Source of the DNA: Winogradskyella psychrotolerans
GTDB taxonomy: Bacteria; Bacteroidota; Bacteroidia; Flavobacteriales; Flavobacteriaceae
Reading direction: 5' to 3'
Assembly (NCBI RefSeq): GCF_018860545.1
Contig: NZ_JAHKPN010000039.1
Location: forward strand, 186,001 to 250,000
DNA length: 64,000 nucleotides
Of the stretch, positions 42,551 through 51,244 are shown one piece after another. The notes below the pieces were generated by a model. The model saw only the letters and a program-made list of their open reading frames with translations. It was not told the DNA's origin and ran no database searches. Position 1 is the stretch's first letter; every line of letters begins with the position of its first letter. Both the position numbers and the translations under genes were made by a program.

Positions 42551-44239
42551 TTATACCATTTGAACAAACAAACCATCATCGGTCTTTTCAACCTTTGTTA
42601 AACCATGTTTGCTCAAGCCCTTTATGCCTTTATCCCAACCTTTATTACTTAGGCCAGATTTAGATTTTAAAACTGTTAAATCCATGCGTTTTTCAGCTTT
42701 TAAAACTTCAAGTATCGCTTTTTCGTTATCGCTAAGATCTACTTTTTTCTTCTCTGGTCGCATTTGAGGGAAGAATAACACTTCTTGAATACTTTGATTA
42801 TTGGTTAGGAACATGATTAAACGATCCATGCCAATGCCCATTCCAGATGTTGGAGGCATTCCATATTCTAGCGCACGTAAAAAATCGTGATCTATAAATT
42901 CTGTAGCTTCATCATCACCTTTTTTAGCGAGTTTCAATTGATGCTCAAAACGCTCGCGTTGGTCTATAGGGTCATTTAATTCTGAATAGGCATTGGCAAT
43001 TTCTTTACCACATACCATTAACTCAAAACGCTCTGTTAATTCAGGATTCTCTCTGTGCTCTTTACACAAAGGACTCATTTCTTTTGGATAATCCGTAATG
43101 AATGTTGGTTGAATATAATTCCCCTCACATTTTTCTCCGAAAATTTCATCAATCAATTTGCCTTTACCCATCGTCTCATCCACTTCAATATGCATACCTT
43201 TTGCAGCAGCTCTTATTTCGTCTTCAGACTTATTGTAAATATCAAAACCTGTGAATTCTAAAATAGAATCGCGCATAGTAATACGCTTATATGGTGCTTT
43301 AAAGTTAATTTTATGTTCACCGAAAGTCGCTTCAGACGTTCCATTTACAGCGAGTGCACAATGTTCTAGTAATTGCTCACAGAAATCCATCATCCAATTG
43401 TAATCTTTGTACGATACATAGATTTCCATGGCTGTAAACTCTGGATTATGCGTTCGGTCCATCCCTTCATTTCTGAAGTTTTTAGAAAACTCATAGACAC
43501 CATCAAATCCACCAACGATTAAACGTTTTAGGTATAATTCGTTAGCAATTCTCATATATAATGGAATATCTAAACTATTATGGTGTGTTATAAATGGACG
43601 TGCAGCCGCTCCACCAGGAATTGGTTGTAAAACTGGTGTTTCCACTTCAAAATAACCAGCATCATTAAAAAACTGACGCATGGCATTAAACAATTTTGTA
43701 CGCTTAATAAACACATCTTTAACATGAGGGTTTACAGCTAAATCTGCATAGCGTTGTCTGTATCGTTGCTCAGGATCTGTAAAGGCATCATAGGTTTTTC
43801 CGTCTTTTTGCTTCGGAATTGGTAAAGGTTTTAAAGCTTTACTCAATAATTTGAAGTTTTTAACCATCACGGTTTTTTCACCAACCTGAGTTGTGAAAAG
43901 CTCTCCTTCTATACCAACAAAATCACCTAAGTCGAGTAATTTTTTAAAGACATCATTGTAAAGCGATTTATCTTCGCCTGTACAAATTTCATCGCGATTA
44001 AAATACACTTGAATACGACCTTCGCTATCTTGCAATTGTGCAAAAGACGCTTTTCCTTGAATGTTAATTGCCATTAAACGCCCAGCTATAATCACCTGTT
44101 TACCTTCTTCAAAATCCGATTTTATCTGTTTTGAAGTATGATTAACCGGAAATAAATCCGCTGGATAAGGGTTGATCCCTAAAGCTCTAAGCTTTTCTAG
44201 TTTTTGGCGTCTTACCAATTCTTGTTCTGAAAGTTGCAT
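42551..44239 (-). CDS. lysS: Lysine-tRNA ligase
   Basis: The 562-residue class II aminoacyl-tRNA synthetase has an OB-fold anticodon domain (about 55-150), motif 2 (FRNEGMDRTHNPEFTAME) and motif 3 (GMGIGMDRLIMF). Beyond the usual end (about 495) there is a roughly 60-residue extension with a helix-rich segment, typical of Bacteroidota LysRS. It charges tRNA-Lys. Confidence 0.97.
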   Translation of the reverse strand: MQLSEQELVRRQKLEKLRALGINPYPADLFPVNHTSKQIKSDFEEGKQVIIAGRLMAINIQGKASFAQLQDSEGRIQVYFNRDEICTGEDKSLYNDVFKKLLDLGDFVGIEGELFTTQVGEKTVMVKNFKLLSKALKPLPIPKQKDGKTYDAFTDPEQRYRQRYADLAVNPHVKDVFIKRTKLFNAMRQFFNDAGYFEVETPVLQPIPGGAAARPFITHHNSLDIPLYMRIANELYLKRLIVGGFDGVYEFSKNFRNEGMDRTHNPEFTAMEIYVSYKDYNWMMDFCEQLLEHCALAVNGTSEATFGEHKINFKAPYKRITMRDSILEFTGFDIYNKSEDEIRAAAKGMHIEVDETMGKGKLIDEIFGEKCEGNYIQPTFITDYPKEMSPLCKEHRENPELTERFELMVCGKEIANAYSELNDPIDQRERFEHQLKLAKKGDDEATEFIDHDFLRALEYGMPPTSGMGIGMDRLIMFLTNNQSIQEVLFFPQMRPEKKKVDLSDNEKAILEVLKAEKRMDLTVLKSKSGLSNKGWDKGIKGLSKHGLTKVEKTDDGLFVQMV

Positions 44240-44322
44240 TCTTATTAATTTTTATCGACTTACTTGTTTTTCAGTAAGCAGATGCAAAATTACAATTTTT
44301 ACAAAAATTAAAGAGCTCCTTT

Positions 44323-45213
44323 TTAATTTGATTTCACAAGCTCTAAATTTTCTTTTAAATCCTTATGGTCTGGATGTAATTTAATCGCCTCTTCTAGAAC
44401 TTTTATAGCTTCCATTTTATTGCCAAAAACACCGAGGGTATTGGCTAAACTCATGAAGACTCTTGGTTCATTCGGAAATAATTTTGTATTCAATTTAAAT
44501 ACAGCAATAGCCTCGTCTATGCTATTGGTTGTATATAAAATTTTACCATATGTATTCAGTTCAAACATACTTGAAACGTTTCCTTCAAAGGTTTTTATAA
44601 GCTTTTTTGATTTCTGTTTTAAGCCTTTTATGCCTTTTTTCTTTAAAATTTGGTCAACAGCAGTTACAATCTGATAGTTAGATTTATAATTGTTTACCGT
44701 AATAATATTCAGAATGTCGTCTTCAAAAGTTCCAATAGGATGTTCTACAATACGGTTCACTTCTTTTCCGTTTTTATAAAAAATTATGGTAGGTACACGG
44801 TGGATGTTTAGTCCTTTCTCCTCGTGTTGTGGACTTTGTTTATACATGTTTGCTTGTCTGCTTACGGCAACCACAGTTAATTGTTCCATTGGAAATTCAC
44901 AAGCATCTAACACTTTGTAAAATTTGGGAACCTCTCGTTGACTATCTCCACACCAAGTTCCTAAAAATAGTGTGATGGTGTAGTTTTTTAATTCTGAAGT
45001 AATGGCAGGTACCTGTTCTGAATTTGGTTGATAGTTCTCGTAGTTTGTGGTGAACCAGGATTTGTAATGATCACCTTCTAAACCCTGTTTGTCGATTTTA
45101 CCGAGTAAAAATGGGGTCTCCCCTTCATTTGTGATTTCTTGATTTAAGTGTTGGGCATGGCTTTGAAATACTATTGTTAATGTGATGAGTATTAAAAAAT
45201 TGTTCGTTTTCAT
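44323..45213 (-). CDS. Secreted thioredoxin-fold protein with TPR-like C-terminus
   Basis: The product is about 296 residues from the ATG at 45213 (MKTNNFLILITLTIVFQSHAQ is a clear signal peptide; the frame is open to 45273, upstream of the signal). The thioredoxin-like domain has TWCGDSQREVPKFY, where the second active-site Cys is replaced (CGDS), and VPTIIFYKNGKEV with the cis-Pro. TPR-like helices follow (DEAIAVFKLNTKLFPNEPRVFMSLANTLG, EAIKVLEEAIKLHPDH). It may be a periplasmic chaperone or redox adaptor rather than a disulphide oxidase. Confidence 0.82.
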   Translation of the reverse strand: MKTNNFLILITLTIVFQSHAQHLNQEITNEGETPFLLGKIDKQGLEGDHYKSWFTTNYENYQPNSEQVPAITSELKNYTITLFLGTWCGDSQREVPKFYKVLDACEFPMEQLTVVAVSRQANMYKQSPQHEEKGLNIHRVPTIIFYKNGKEVNRIVEHPIGTFEDDILNIITVNNYKSNYQIVTAVDQILKKKGIKGLKQKSKKLIKTFEGNVSSMFELNTYGKILYTTNSIDEAIAVFKLNTKLFPNEPRVFMSLANTLGVFGNKMEAIKVLEEAIKLHPDHKDLKENLELVKSN

Positions 45214-45266
45214 GTTGATGAGTTTATAATTAGATTGATGAATGGTAATAAATGCTATTACGTTTT

Positions 45267-45351
45267 CCTGCAAGGTCTTTTTTTTGACCTTGTAGGTATG
45301 ATTTTTTCATATCATAAGATAATACCTACAAGGTTTTTAAAACCTTGCAGG
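45267..45351. repeat. Double-hairpin inverted element (CCTGCAAGG family)
   Basis: The left hairpin arm CCTGCAAGGTC...GACCTTGTAGGTAT (45267-45299) and the right hairpin arm ATACCTACAAGG...CCTTGCAGG (45322-45351) are inverted relative to each other. This is the only repeat of the paa-type set seen outside the first 16.3 kb. Confidence 0.85.
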
Positions 45352-45388
45352 ATATGTTCAGTTCAAACGTAATATTTAAAAAGAATGA

Positions 45389-45799
45389 TTACTTAGATGC
45401 CACGATATTCCCCTTAATTTTTAGGATTTTGTTCCCACCTTCAGCATTAGACATTACCGTGATGGTTTTAGTGAAGGCACCCAATCGTTTAGTATCGTAT
45501 TTAATTTCTAATTCTCCTTGGCTTCCTGGTTGTATAGGTGCTTTGGAATAGCTAGGTACTGTACAGCCACAACTTGTTTTTACTTTTGTAATGAGTAAAG
45601 GAGCATCACCAGCGTTGGTAAATGTAAAGCGGCGCTTGCCTTCAGAATTCTGAGTAATCGTTCCGTAGTCAATAATTTCTGTTTTAAATTTTAAAATAGC
45701 GACTTTAGAATCGTATTTGTCAAATTCAGTTGGTGGTGCTACGTTAAAAAAGTTCATTGCTAAAACTAAAATAAGGGCAATGTTTAAAGTTTGCTTCAT
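45389..45799 (-). CDS. DUF1573 secreted protein
   Basis: The 136-residue product has a signal peptide (LNIALILVLAMNFFNVAPP) and an Ig-like DUF1573 domain: IDYGTITQNSEGKRRFTFTNAGDAPLLITKVKTSCGCTVPSYSKAPI, with the conserved CGC. DUF1573 proteins are periplasmic or outer-membrane-associated and their role is unknown. Confidence 0.88.
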   Translation of the reverse strand: MKQTLNIALILVLAMNFFNVAPPTEFDKYDSKVAILKFKTEIIDYGTITQNSEGKRRFTFTNAGDAPLLITKVKTSCGCTVPSYSKAPIQPGSQGELEIKYDTKRLGAFTKTITVMSNAEGGNKILKIKGNIVASK

Positions 45800-45908
45800 A
45801 ATAAATATTTTAAATGATTAATATGAAAACAAACATCACACATAAAGATGTAAATGTTGAAAAAAACAGGTTGGAAATCGGTACTAGTACCAAGGTTGAA
45901 TTTTGTAA

Positions 45909-46964
45909 CTATTTGATAAATAGGGATTTTGCATCATCTCTAGATTGCACATTGAGTTTCTTGTAGATGTTGTTAGTGTGTGTTTTTACCGTACTCACAC
46001 TTAAAAAAAGGGATTCAGCAATGTCTTTATTCGTTTTATCTAAGAGCAAATGCTCTAAAACCACTTGCTCTTGTTTAGATAATTTTGCTTTTAAATCGTC
46101 TATTTTACCTTGATTGCGTTTCCAAAAACGATACAGAAAATATAGATTCAGCATCACTGAAAATCCTAAAATAGTGCAGAGGAAAAGACTCCAGTTTGAT
46201 GTTGTGGTTTGATGCGAAGAAGATAACATATAACGATCAGCTTCTAGTTCATTGCTATATTGTTTGGTGTAGGTTGAATTTGGGTAACTCGTTTCTAGTC
46301 GTGTTTTTAGATGATCGTAATAGTCGTTTCGTTTTAAATCCTCAACATAATAGCTATGCAAATCACTACTTCTATCCGATAAATACTTATAAATATAGAG
46401 TTCTGCCAAAGGTTCATTTAGAGCCTCACCGAAATATTGAAGGGTTTTAAACCATTTTTTGTTATTCAGTTTTCGATTGGCTTCACTTCTAAATTCACTA
46501 TAAGCAAAACGCATATCGTTTTTTAGGGAATCTATTTTTACAAAAGCATTGGCTTTAGGATTGCTAGACTCAACACGACAAAACACTTGATTACCAAAGG
46601 AAAAAGGGAGTTTTAAAGTATCTGAGTTTTTAGCGATGAATAAGAGTTCTTCACTATCACTGCAATGCCCATTAAAGTGATTAACACCTTGTTGCATATC
46701 GGAACATTTATCTACATGAATGCGGTAGATTCTATTTTCGGTATCCAGCATATTCCCCTTAAATTCAAAATAACCATTAGAGTCAGCCGTTGTTTTTGCA
46801 ATAATTTGTTCGGAATAGACACCAGACATTTTTCGGTAATCTTCAACAATAGAAAGGTATACGGATCTGTCCCATTCTTCAGGGTTAGTATAACCCGAAA
46901 AAGAATATTGAGCTTTACAAACTGAGGTGATAATTAAAAAAACGAATAGTGTTTTTAGTCGCAT
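45909..46964 (-). CDS. Membrane-anchored LuxR-type regulator with extracytoplasmic domain
   Basis: The 351-residue product has a signal or first helix (MRLKTLFVFLIITSVCKAQ), an extracytoplasmic beta-rich domain (AKTTADSNGYFEFKGNM, resembling carboxypeptidase-regulatory/DUF4369) and a helical region. A membrane helix lies near 258-280 (NWSLFLCTILGFSVMLNLYFLYRF). A cytoplasmic LuxR helix-turn-helix spans about 290-350 (LSKQEQVVLEHLLLDKTNKDIAESLFLSVSTVKTHTNNIYKKLNV). It appears to sense a periplasmic cue and bind DNA directly, without a kinase. Confidence 0.88.
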   Translation of the reverse strand: MRLKTLFVFLIITSVCKAQYSFSGYTNPEEWDRSVYLSIVEDYRKMSGVYSEQIIAKTTADSNGYFEFKGNMLDTENRIYRIHVDKCSDMQQGVNHFNGHCSDSEELLFIAKNSDTLKLPFSFGNQVFCRVESSNPKANAFVKIDSLKNDMRFAYSEFRSEANRKLNNKKWFKTLQYFGEALNEPLAELYIYKYLSDRSSDLHSYYVEDLKRNDYYDHLKTRLETSYPNSTYTKQYSNELEADRYMLSSSHQTTTSNWSLFLCTILGFSVMLNLYFLYRFWKRNQGKIDDLKAKLSKQEQVVLEHLLLDKTNKDIAESLFLSVSTVKTHTNNIYKKLNVQSRDDAKSLFIK

Positions 46965-47074
46965 GTAACGAAACTACATAAATTTATTAGGATTTTGACA
47001 CATCAAATTCATAAAAAGTGTAACAAACCGAGTGGAATGACGTCCTATTTATACATCAAATCATCAAACAAATT

Positions 47075-47233
47075 ATGAGTATCTGGCGCGTTATCCTTTC
47101 TATCATTTGTCCACCTTTAGCAGTTTTAGATAAAGGCTGTGGTTCAATTCTAATCACGTTTCTATTATGGCTATGTGGTTGGGTGCCTGGTGTTATTGCC
47201 GCATTGGTTATATTGAATAATCCAGAGCGATAA
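47075..47233 (+). CDS. Pmp3/YqaE-like small membrane protein
   Basis: This 52-residue gene reads MSIWRVILSIICPPLAVLDK, GCGSILITFLLWLCGWVPG, and ends VIAALVILNNPER. Two membrane helices and the PPLAV...GWVPGVIAA pattern are the Pmp3/YqaE signature. Relatives affect membrane potential and cation tolerance in other organisms; the role here is not shown. It lies 39 bases before the next gene. Confidence 0.85.
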   Translation: MSIWRVILSIICPPLAVLDKGCGSILITFLLWLCGWVPGVIAALVILNNPER

Positions 47234-47272
47234 AAGTCTTACCTTTGTAGCTCTAAACACTAAAATATTACA

Positions 47273-48037
47273 ATGAAAAAGGTTTTTACACTACTTATGT
47301 GTGCAGTGCTATTGGCGCTTACAAGTTGTCAGTTCTCTGAAAATATTTACATAAATGAAGATGGTAGTGGTACCGTAAAATTCTCAATGGATGCATCAGA
47401 AATGATGGATGTGTTAGAACAATTAGGTGATGACGCTTCTGGCGAAATGAGCAAAGCTGTAGATTCAACAATTGTTTTTAAAGACTTTCTAGTAGAATAT
47501 AAAGATAGTATAGCGAATTTGTCCTTAAAAGAGCAAGAAAAGATTAAAGCCATGGAAGATTACAAACTTCATATGGTTATGGATCCTGATAAAAAGAAGA
47601 TGTTTTTTGATATAGAAACAGATTTTGATAATGCCAATGAGTTGCGCGATATGTACAAAGCAATGAATAATTTCAATAGTTTAAAAGGAGATGAAACTGC
47701 TAGTGATAACTTACCGTTAAGTCCTTTTTCTAGTATGGGGAATGAAGGTTCAACTTTGGTGAGTTACTCATATGATGGTAAAGTTTTTAAAAGAAGTGCT
47801 GAGATTATTGATGTCGAAAAACACCAACAATCTTTAGATAGTATTGATAAATCGGCTATGATGTTGGGATCGTCTAAGTATAGAATTAATTATCATTTTC
47901 CAAAAGCTGTAAAGTCCTTTTCAAAACAAGGAGCCATGTACAGTGAAGATAGAAAAACGGTTACTTATGAAGTTGCGTTTATAGACATGCTTAAGGATCC
48001 GGAACTATTGGATATTGAAGTTGTTTTAGAAGATTAA
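47273..48037 (+). CDS. Lipoprotein of unknown function
   Basis: The 254-residue product has a lipoprotein signal (LLMCAVLLALTSCQFSE, Cys about 20), followed by INEDGSGTVKFSMDASEMM. Long charged helices with few aromatic residues follow. I see no recognisable catalytic motif. A weak resemblance of the N-terminal part to LppM-like lipoproteins is only a suggestion. It lies 12 bases upstream of lipB and is probably co-transcribed. Confidence 0.7.
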   Translation: MKKVFTLLMCAVLLALTSCQFSENIYINEDGSGTVKFSMDASEMMDVLEQLGDDASGEMSKAVDSTIVFKDFLVEYKDSIANLSLKEQEKIKAMEDYKLHMVMDPDKKKMFFDIETDFDNANELRDMYKAMNNFNSLKGDETASDNLPLSPFSSMGNEGSTLVSYSYDGKVFKRSAEIIDVEKHQQSLDSIDKSAMMLGSSKYRINYHFPKAVKSFSKQGAMYSEDRKTVTYEVAFIDMLKDPELLDIEVVLED

Positions 48038-48049
48038 AAACTAATTATT

Positions 48050-48760
48050 TTGAATAAAACGATACAACTTCAGGATTTAGGAATTAAGGATTTTAAGGAC
48101 ACTTGGGATTACCAAGAAGCACTTTTTAAAGCCATTTTAGAGACTAAAATAAAGAATAGAAGAGAGGATGCAGGTTTAGTTACTGACAATCACTTTCTTT
48201 TTGTAGAACATCCACACGTCTATACTTTGGGTAAAAGTGGAGACTTGTCTAACTTATTGCTTTCAGAGGAACAACTCACAGAAAAAGGAGCGACTTTCTA
48301 CAAAATAAATAGAGGTGGAGATATTACCTATCATGGTCCAGGTCAAATTGTAGGTTATCCGATTCTAGATTTAGATAATTTTTTTACCGATATACATAAG
48401 TACTTACGTTTTTTAGAAGAAGTGATTATTCTCACATTGGCCGAGTATGGATTAACAACCGAACGCAGTCCTGGTGAAACAGGGGTTTGGCTCGGGGTTG
48501 GAACACCATTTGCGCGTAAAATTTGTGCAATGGGAGTACGCGCTAGCCGTTGGGTAACGATGCATGGATTTGCATTGAATGTGAATGCCGATTTAGGTTA
48601 TTTCGATCATATTATTCCATGTGGTATTCGTGGCAAGGCAGTTACAACACTGAATAATGAATTAGGTGTCGATAAAGTTGATGAAACTGAGGTGAAAACT
48701 AAGATTTTGAAACATTTTTCAGAATTATTCAATGCTGAGTTTACAGCGTCTGTGGATTAG
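48050..48760 (+). CDS. lipB: Lipoyl(octanoyl) transferase
   Basis: The 236-residue product moves octanoyl from acyl carrier protein to lipoyl domains, as needed by the E2 at 13578. Signatures: HPHVYTLGKSGD near 60-71, INRGGDITYHGPGQIVGYP, GVWLG, KICAMGVRASRWVTMHGFALNV with the catalytic Lys and Cys in the acyl-transferase core, and IIPCGI. The start is TTG at 48050, matching the family N-terminus. It overlaps the convergent YoaK gene by four bases. Confidence 0.93.
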   Translation: MNKTIQLQDLGIKDFKDTWDYQEALFKAILETKIKNRREDAGLVTDNHFLFVEHPHVYTLGKSGDLSNLLLSEEQLTEKGATFYKINRGGDITYHGPGQIVGYPILDLDNFFTDIHKYLRFLEEVIILTLAEYGLTTERSPGETGVWLGVGTPFARKICAMGVRASRWVTMHGFALNVNADLGYFDHIIPCGIRGKAVTTLNNELGVDKVDETEVKTKILKHFSELFNAEFTASVD

Positions 48761-49491
48761 TTTCTTTGGCTGTATTTTCGCTTCGTTTTGATGTAACCAT
48801 ATCTTAAATCATCATAAAATAGACTGATTGCTAAGATAAATGCAGCTACTAATAATGTATTTAATTTTATATCTAATTTTGAATAAAGGTAACCGCCAAC
48901 GAGTCCTCCAAAAAAGAAGAAACAAATAATTGCAATTCTCAGCTTAATCGTTGCTATTATTTGGGTTCTATTATGGTGATTTCCTCGGAAACATAATTGG
49001 GAAAGCTCAATTCCTAAATCTGTAAATAAACCTGTTAAATGGGTTGTTCTCACCACTGCATTAGAGATTTTTGTTACCAGAGAATTTTGGAGTCCCATAG
49101 CAAAGAGAAGTGCGCAAATAATGACATTTGGATATTGTATGGTCGTTATGTCGCTTGTAAAAGCAATTACAGCTAAAATAAGAACTTCAATTAATGTTGG
49201 GAGAACAAAAACATTCATTCGTTTGTTTTCTTTGAATTTCTCAATAAGAAAACTTGAAAAGAAAGAGCCAAATAGGAACGATAGAATATAAAGTAAAAAC
49301 ATAGTGCCTTTCCAAAATTCAAAGTTGGCTACATCACTAATAAACAGCGCAAAATGGCCGGTGACATTGGTAGTTAATTGGTGAAACGCTAAGAATCCGG
49401 TGACATTGACAATACCAGCAACAAACGACAAAATAGTAGCAATTCGCAGATTGTGTAACAATGTTCTGCTTTTACCTTGATGTCTAAACAT
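48757..49491 (-). CDS. YoaK family (DUF1275) membrane protein
   Basis: The 244-residue product has about six membrane helices, with GIVNVTGFLAFHQLTTNVTGHF at the start and VVRTTHLTGLFTDLGIELSQL in the second half, both DUF1275/YoaK markers. Function is unknown. It is monocistronic and convergent with lipB. Confidence 0.88.
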   Translation of the reverse strand: MFRHQGKSRTLLHNLRIATILSFVAGIVNVTGFLAFHQLTTNVTGHFALFISDVANFEFWKGTMFLLYILSFLFGSFFSSFLIEKFKENKRMNVFVLPTLIEVLILAVIAFTSDITTIQYPNVIICALLFAMGLQNSLVTKISNAVVRTTHLTGLFTDLGIELSQLCFRGNHHNRTQIIATIKLRIAIICFFFFGGLVGGYLYSKLDIKLNTLLVAAFILAISLFYDDLRYGYIKTKRKYSQRN

Positions 49492-49561
49492 GCCTTTTAT
49501 TTTAGAGGATCAAATTACATACTTTTTATGAAAATAAGACCTATAGTGTACAATACATGTT

Positions 49562-51244
49562 TCAATTAGAGCAATTTCCATTAAGCATGTGCATCTCACT
49601 TGGGTTATAGGCGTTATTTGACGCAAAATTGTAGCCATTCATAAAGTCGTCCATTCCTGAAATTAGAGTCGTTAAACCACAAAAATCGGATAACAGGGGA
49701 TTCGACTGAATGTTAATTATACCTCGGTTAAACGCGAAATTTGCCATTGGGTCCAAATCTGTAATATTTGCGTTTTCCCAAATTAGCAACGCGTGGTAGT
49801 CCGCCTGATTATCGCTAAAATTAATGTTTTCAATGCCGCTAAATGTTGTAAGTGCATTGTTTCTAGATATTTCTAAAGTATGGTTAAGATCTGTTAAATT
49901 TTCTAAACCATTCAAGTTACTTAAGAGCGGATTGTCAGCTATATGAAGCGATATGGCTTGACTTAAATTTTCTAAACCATCTATATTTTGTAAAACATTA
50001 TTGTTGGTTATGTTTACTGAAGAAGTGCTGGAGGTTATATTATTTAACCCTTCTAAGTTTAACAAACTATCATTATCAATAATGCTTAATTCTCCACAAC
50101 TAGCAACACCTTCTAAACCAATTAACGAGGTTAAACTGTCATTGTTAGAGATCGATAGCGTATGCGGAACATTGCTTAAATTTTCTAATCCGGAAAGTGA
50201 GTTTAAACTTGGATTATATACGACCCAAAAATAATTTGTAACAGAACTTAAAGCGGATAGCCCATCTAAACTTAAAAGCATATCATTATCTGCAATATAA
50301 ACTTGGTGAGCTGTAGTGATACCATTGAGTCCAATACAATTAATTAATTGGTCGTTATCTTCAATAGTTAGTTTAGCATAGGAGTAAGTTATATCTATAT
50401 TTTCTAAACCATTAAAATTGGTGCATATGGTGTTTCTTATAGAAAGATTCCCATTCACTGAAGTTATACTTTCGAGTAAAGACAAATCAGTAATGTCGGT
50501 TAAATTCTGTTGTAGGCTACCTATGTTAAGATTACCATCGATTTCATTATAGCCATCATTACCAAAAGCGTCAACCATAGATTGATCACTTAATAATAAA
50601 TCATCATCGTAAATTTTAATATCCGTAGTAAAACTGAATGAAACCGTTGTTGTTTTTCCTTGTTCATCAACAGCCTCAACCCAACCTGTATAATCCGTTA
50701 ACCCTCTTAAGCTTTCAAAAGATTGGTTTAATGCTATTGATTCGCCTTCTATAAGTAGGTTTTCTAGATAAATATTATATATAATTTCTCCTTCTTCTGG
50801 GTCAGTAGAAGCAGTCCACTCAATTCTTGGATAAAAAGGGTTGGTGCTGGTTATAGTTATTTCAAATAACGATGGAGGCTGGTTTAGGGTAGTTTCAAAA
50901 TTAAAAGGTGCTGAAATTGCATTACCTTCTGGGTCAGAAGCTACAACTTCTCCTGTGTAACTTTCATTTTCGGGTAAATTTTCAAAACTGTAAGTTGTAT
51001 CTGTGATGTTATCTACCTGTTTTATGTTGTTAAGATAAACGTCATAGAATACAGTACTTCCTTCTGGATCTATGGATGGACTCCAATTAATTTCTGCAGA
51101 AGTCTCCGCAATAGTATGTACTGTAACTTCAAAAGTTGAAGGAGGTTGATTTTCAGTTTCATCAACATCATTGTCTGAACACGCAGATACACAAATGAAG
51201 AAAAGTCCTAAGATTAGTTGTCTTTTAATTACTGCAATTTCCAT
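49562..51244 (-). CDS. Lipoprotein with two FN3 domains and L-domain-like repeats (paralogue 2)
   Basis: The 560-residue product has a lipoprotein signal (LILGLFFICVSACSDND). Two fibronectin type III domains lie at about 35-125 and 130-215 (WSPSIDPEGSTVFYDVYLNN, WTASTDPEEGEIIYNIYL). The remainder is tandem leucine-rich, receptor-L-domain-like repeats (NLEGLNNITSS, SGLENLSNVPHTLSISNND). I use the ATG at 51244, which overlaps the stop of the paralogue upstream by 20 bases; the longer frame would begin with TTG. The role may be surface binding of peptides or glycans; no enzyme motif is seen. Confidence 0.85.
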   Translation of the reverse strand: MEIAVIKRQLILGLFFICVSACSDNDVDETENQPPSTFEVTVHTIAETSAEINWSPSIDPEGSTVFYDVYLNNIKQVDNITDTTYSFENLPENESYTGEVVASDPEGNAISAPFNFETTLNQPPSLFEITITSTNPFYPRIEWTASTDPEEGEIIYNIYLENLLIEGESIALNQSFESLRGLTDYTGWVEAVDEQGKTTTVSFSFTTDIKIYDDDLLLSDQSMVDAFGNDGYNEIDGNLNIGSLQQNLTDITDLSLLESITSVNGNLSIRNTICTNFNGLENIDITYSYAKLTIEDNDQLINCIGLNGITTAHQVYIADNDMLLSLDGLSALSSVTNYFWVVYNPSLNSLSGLENLSNVPHTLSISNNDSLTSLIGLEGVASCGELSIIDNDSLLNLEGLNNITSSTSSVNITNNNVLQNIDGLENLSQAISLHIADNPLLSNLNGLENLTDLNHTLEISRNNALTTFSGIENINFSDNQADYHALLIWENANITDLDPMANFAFNRGIINIQSNPLLSDFCGLTTLISGMDDFMNGYNFASNNAYNPSEMHMLNGNCSN

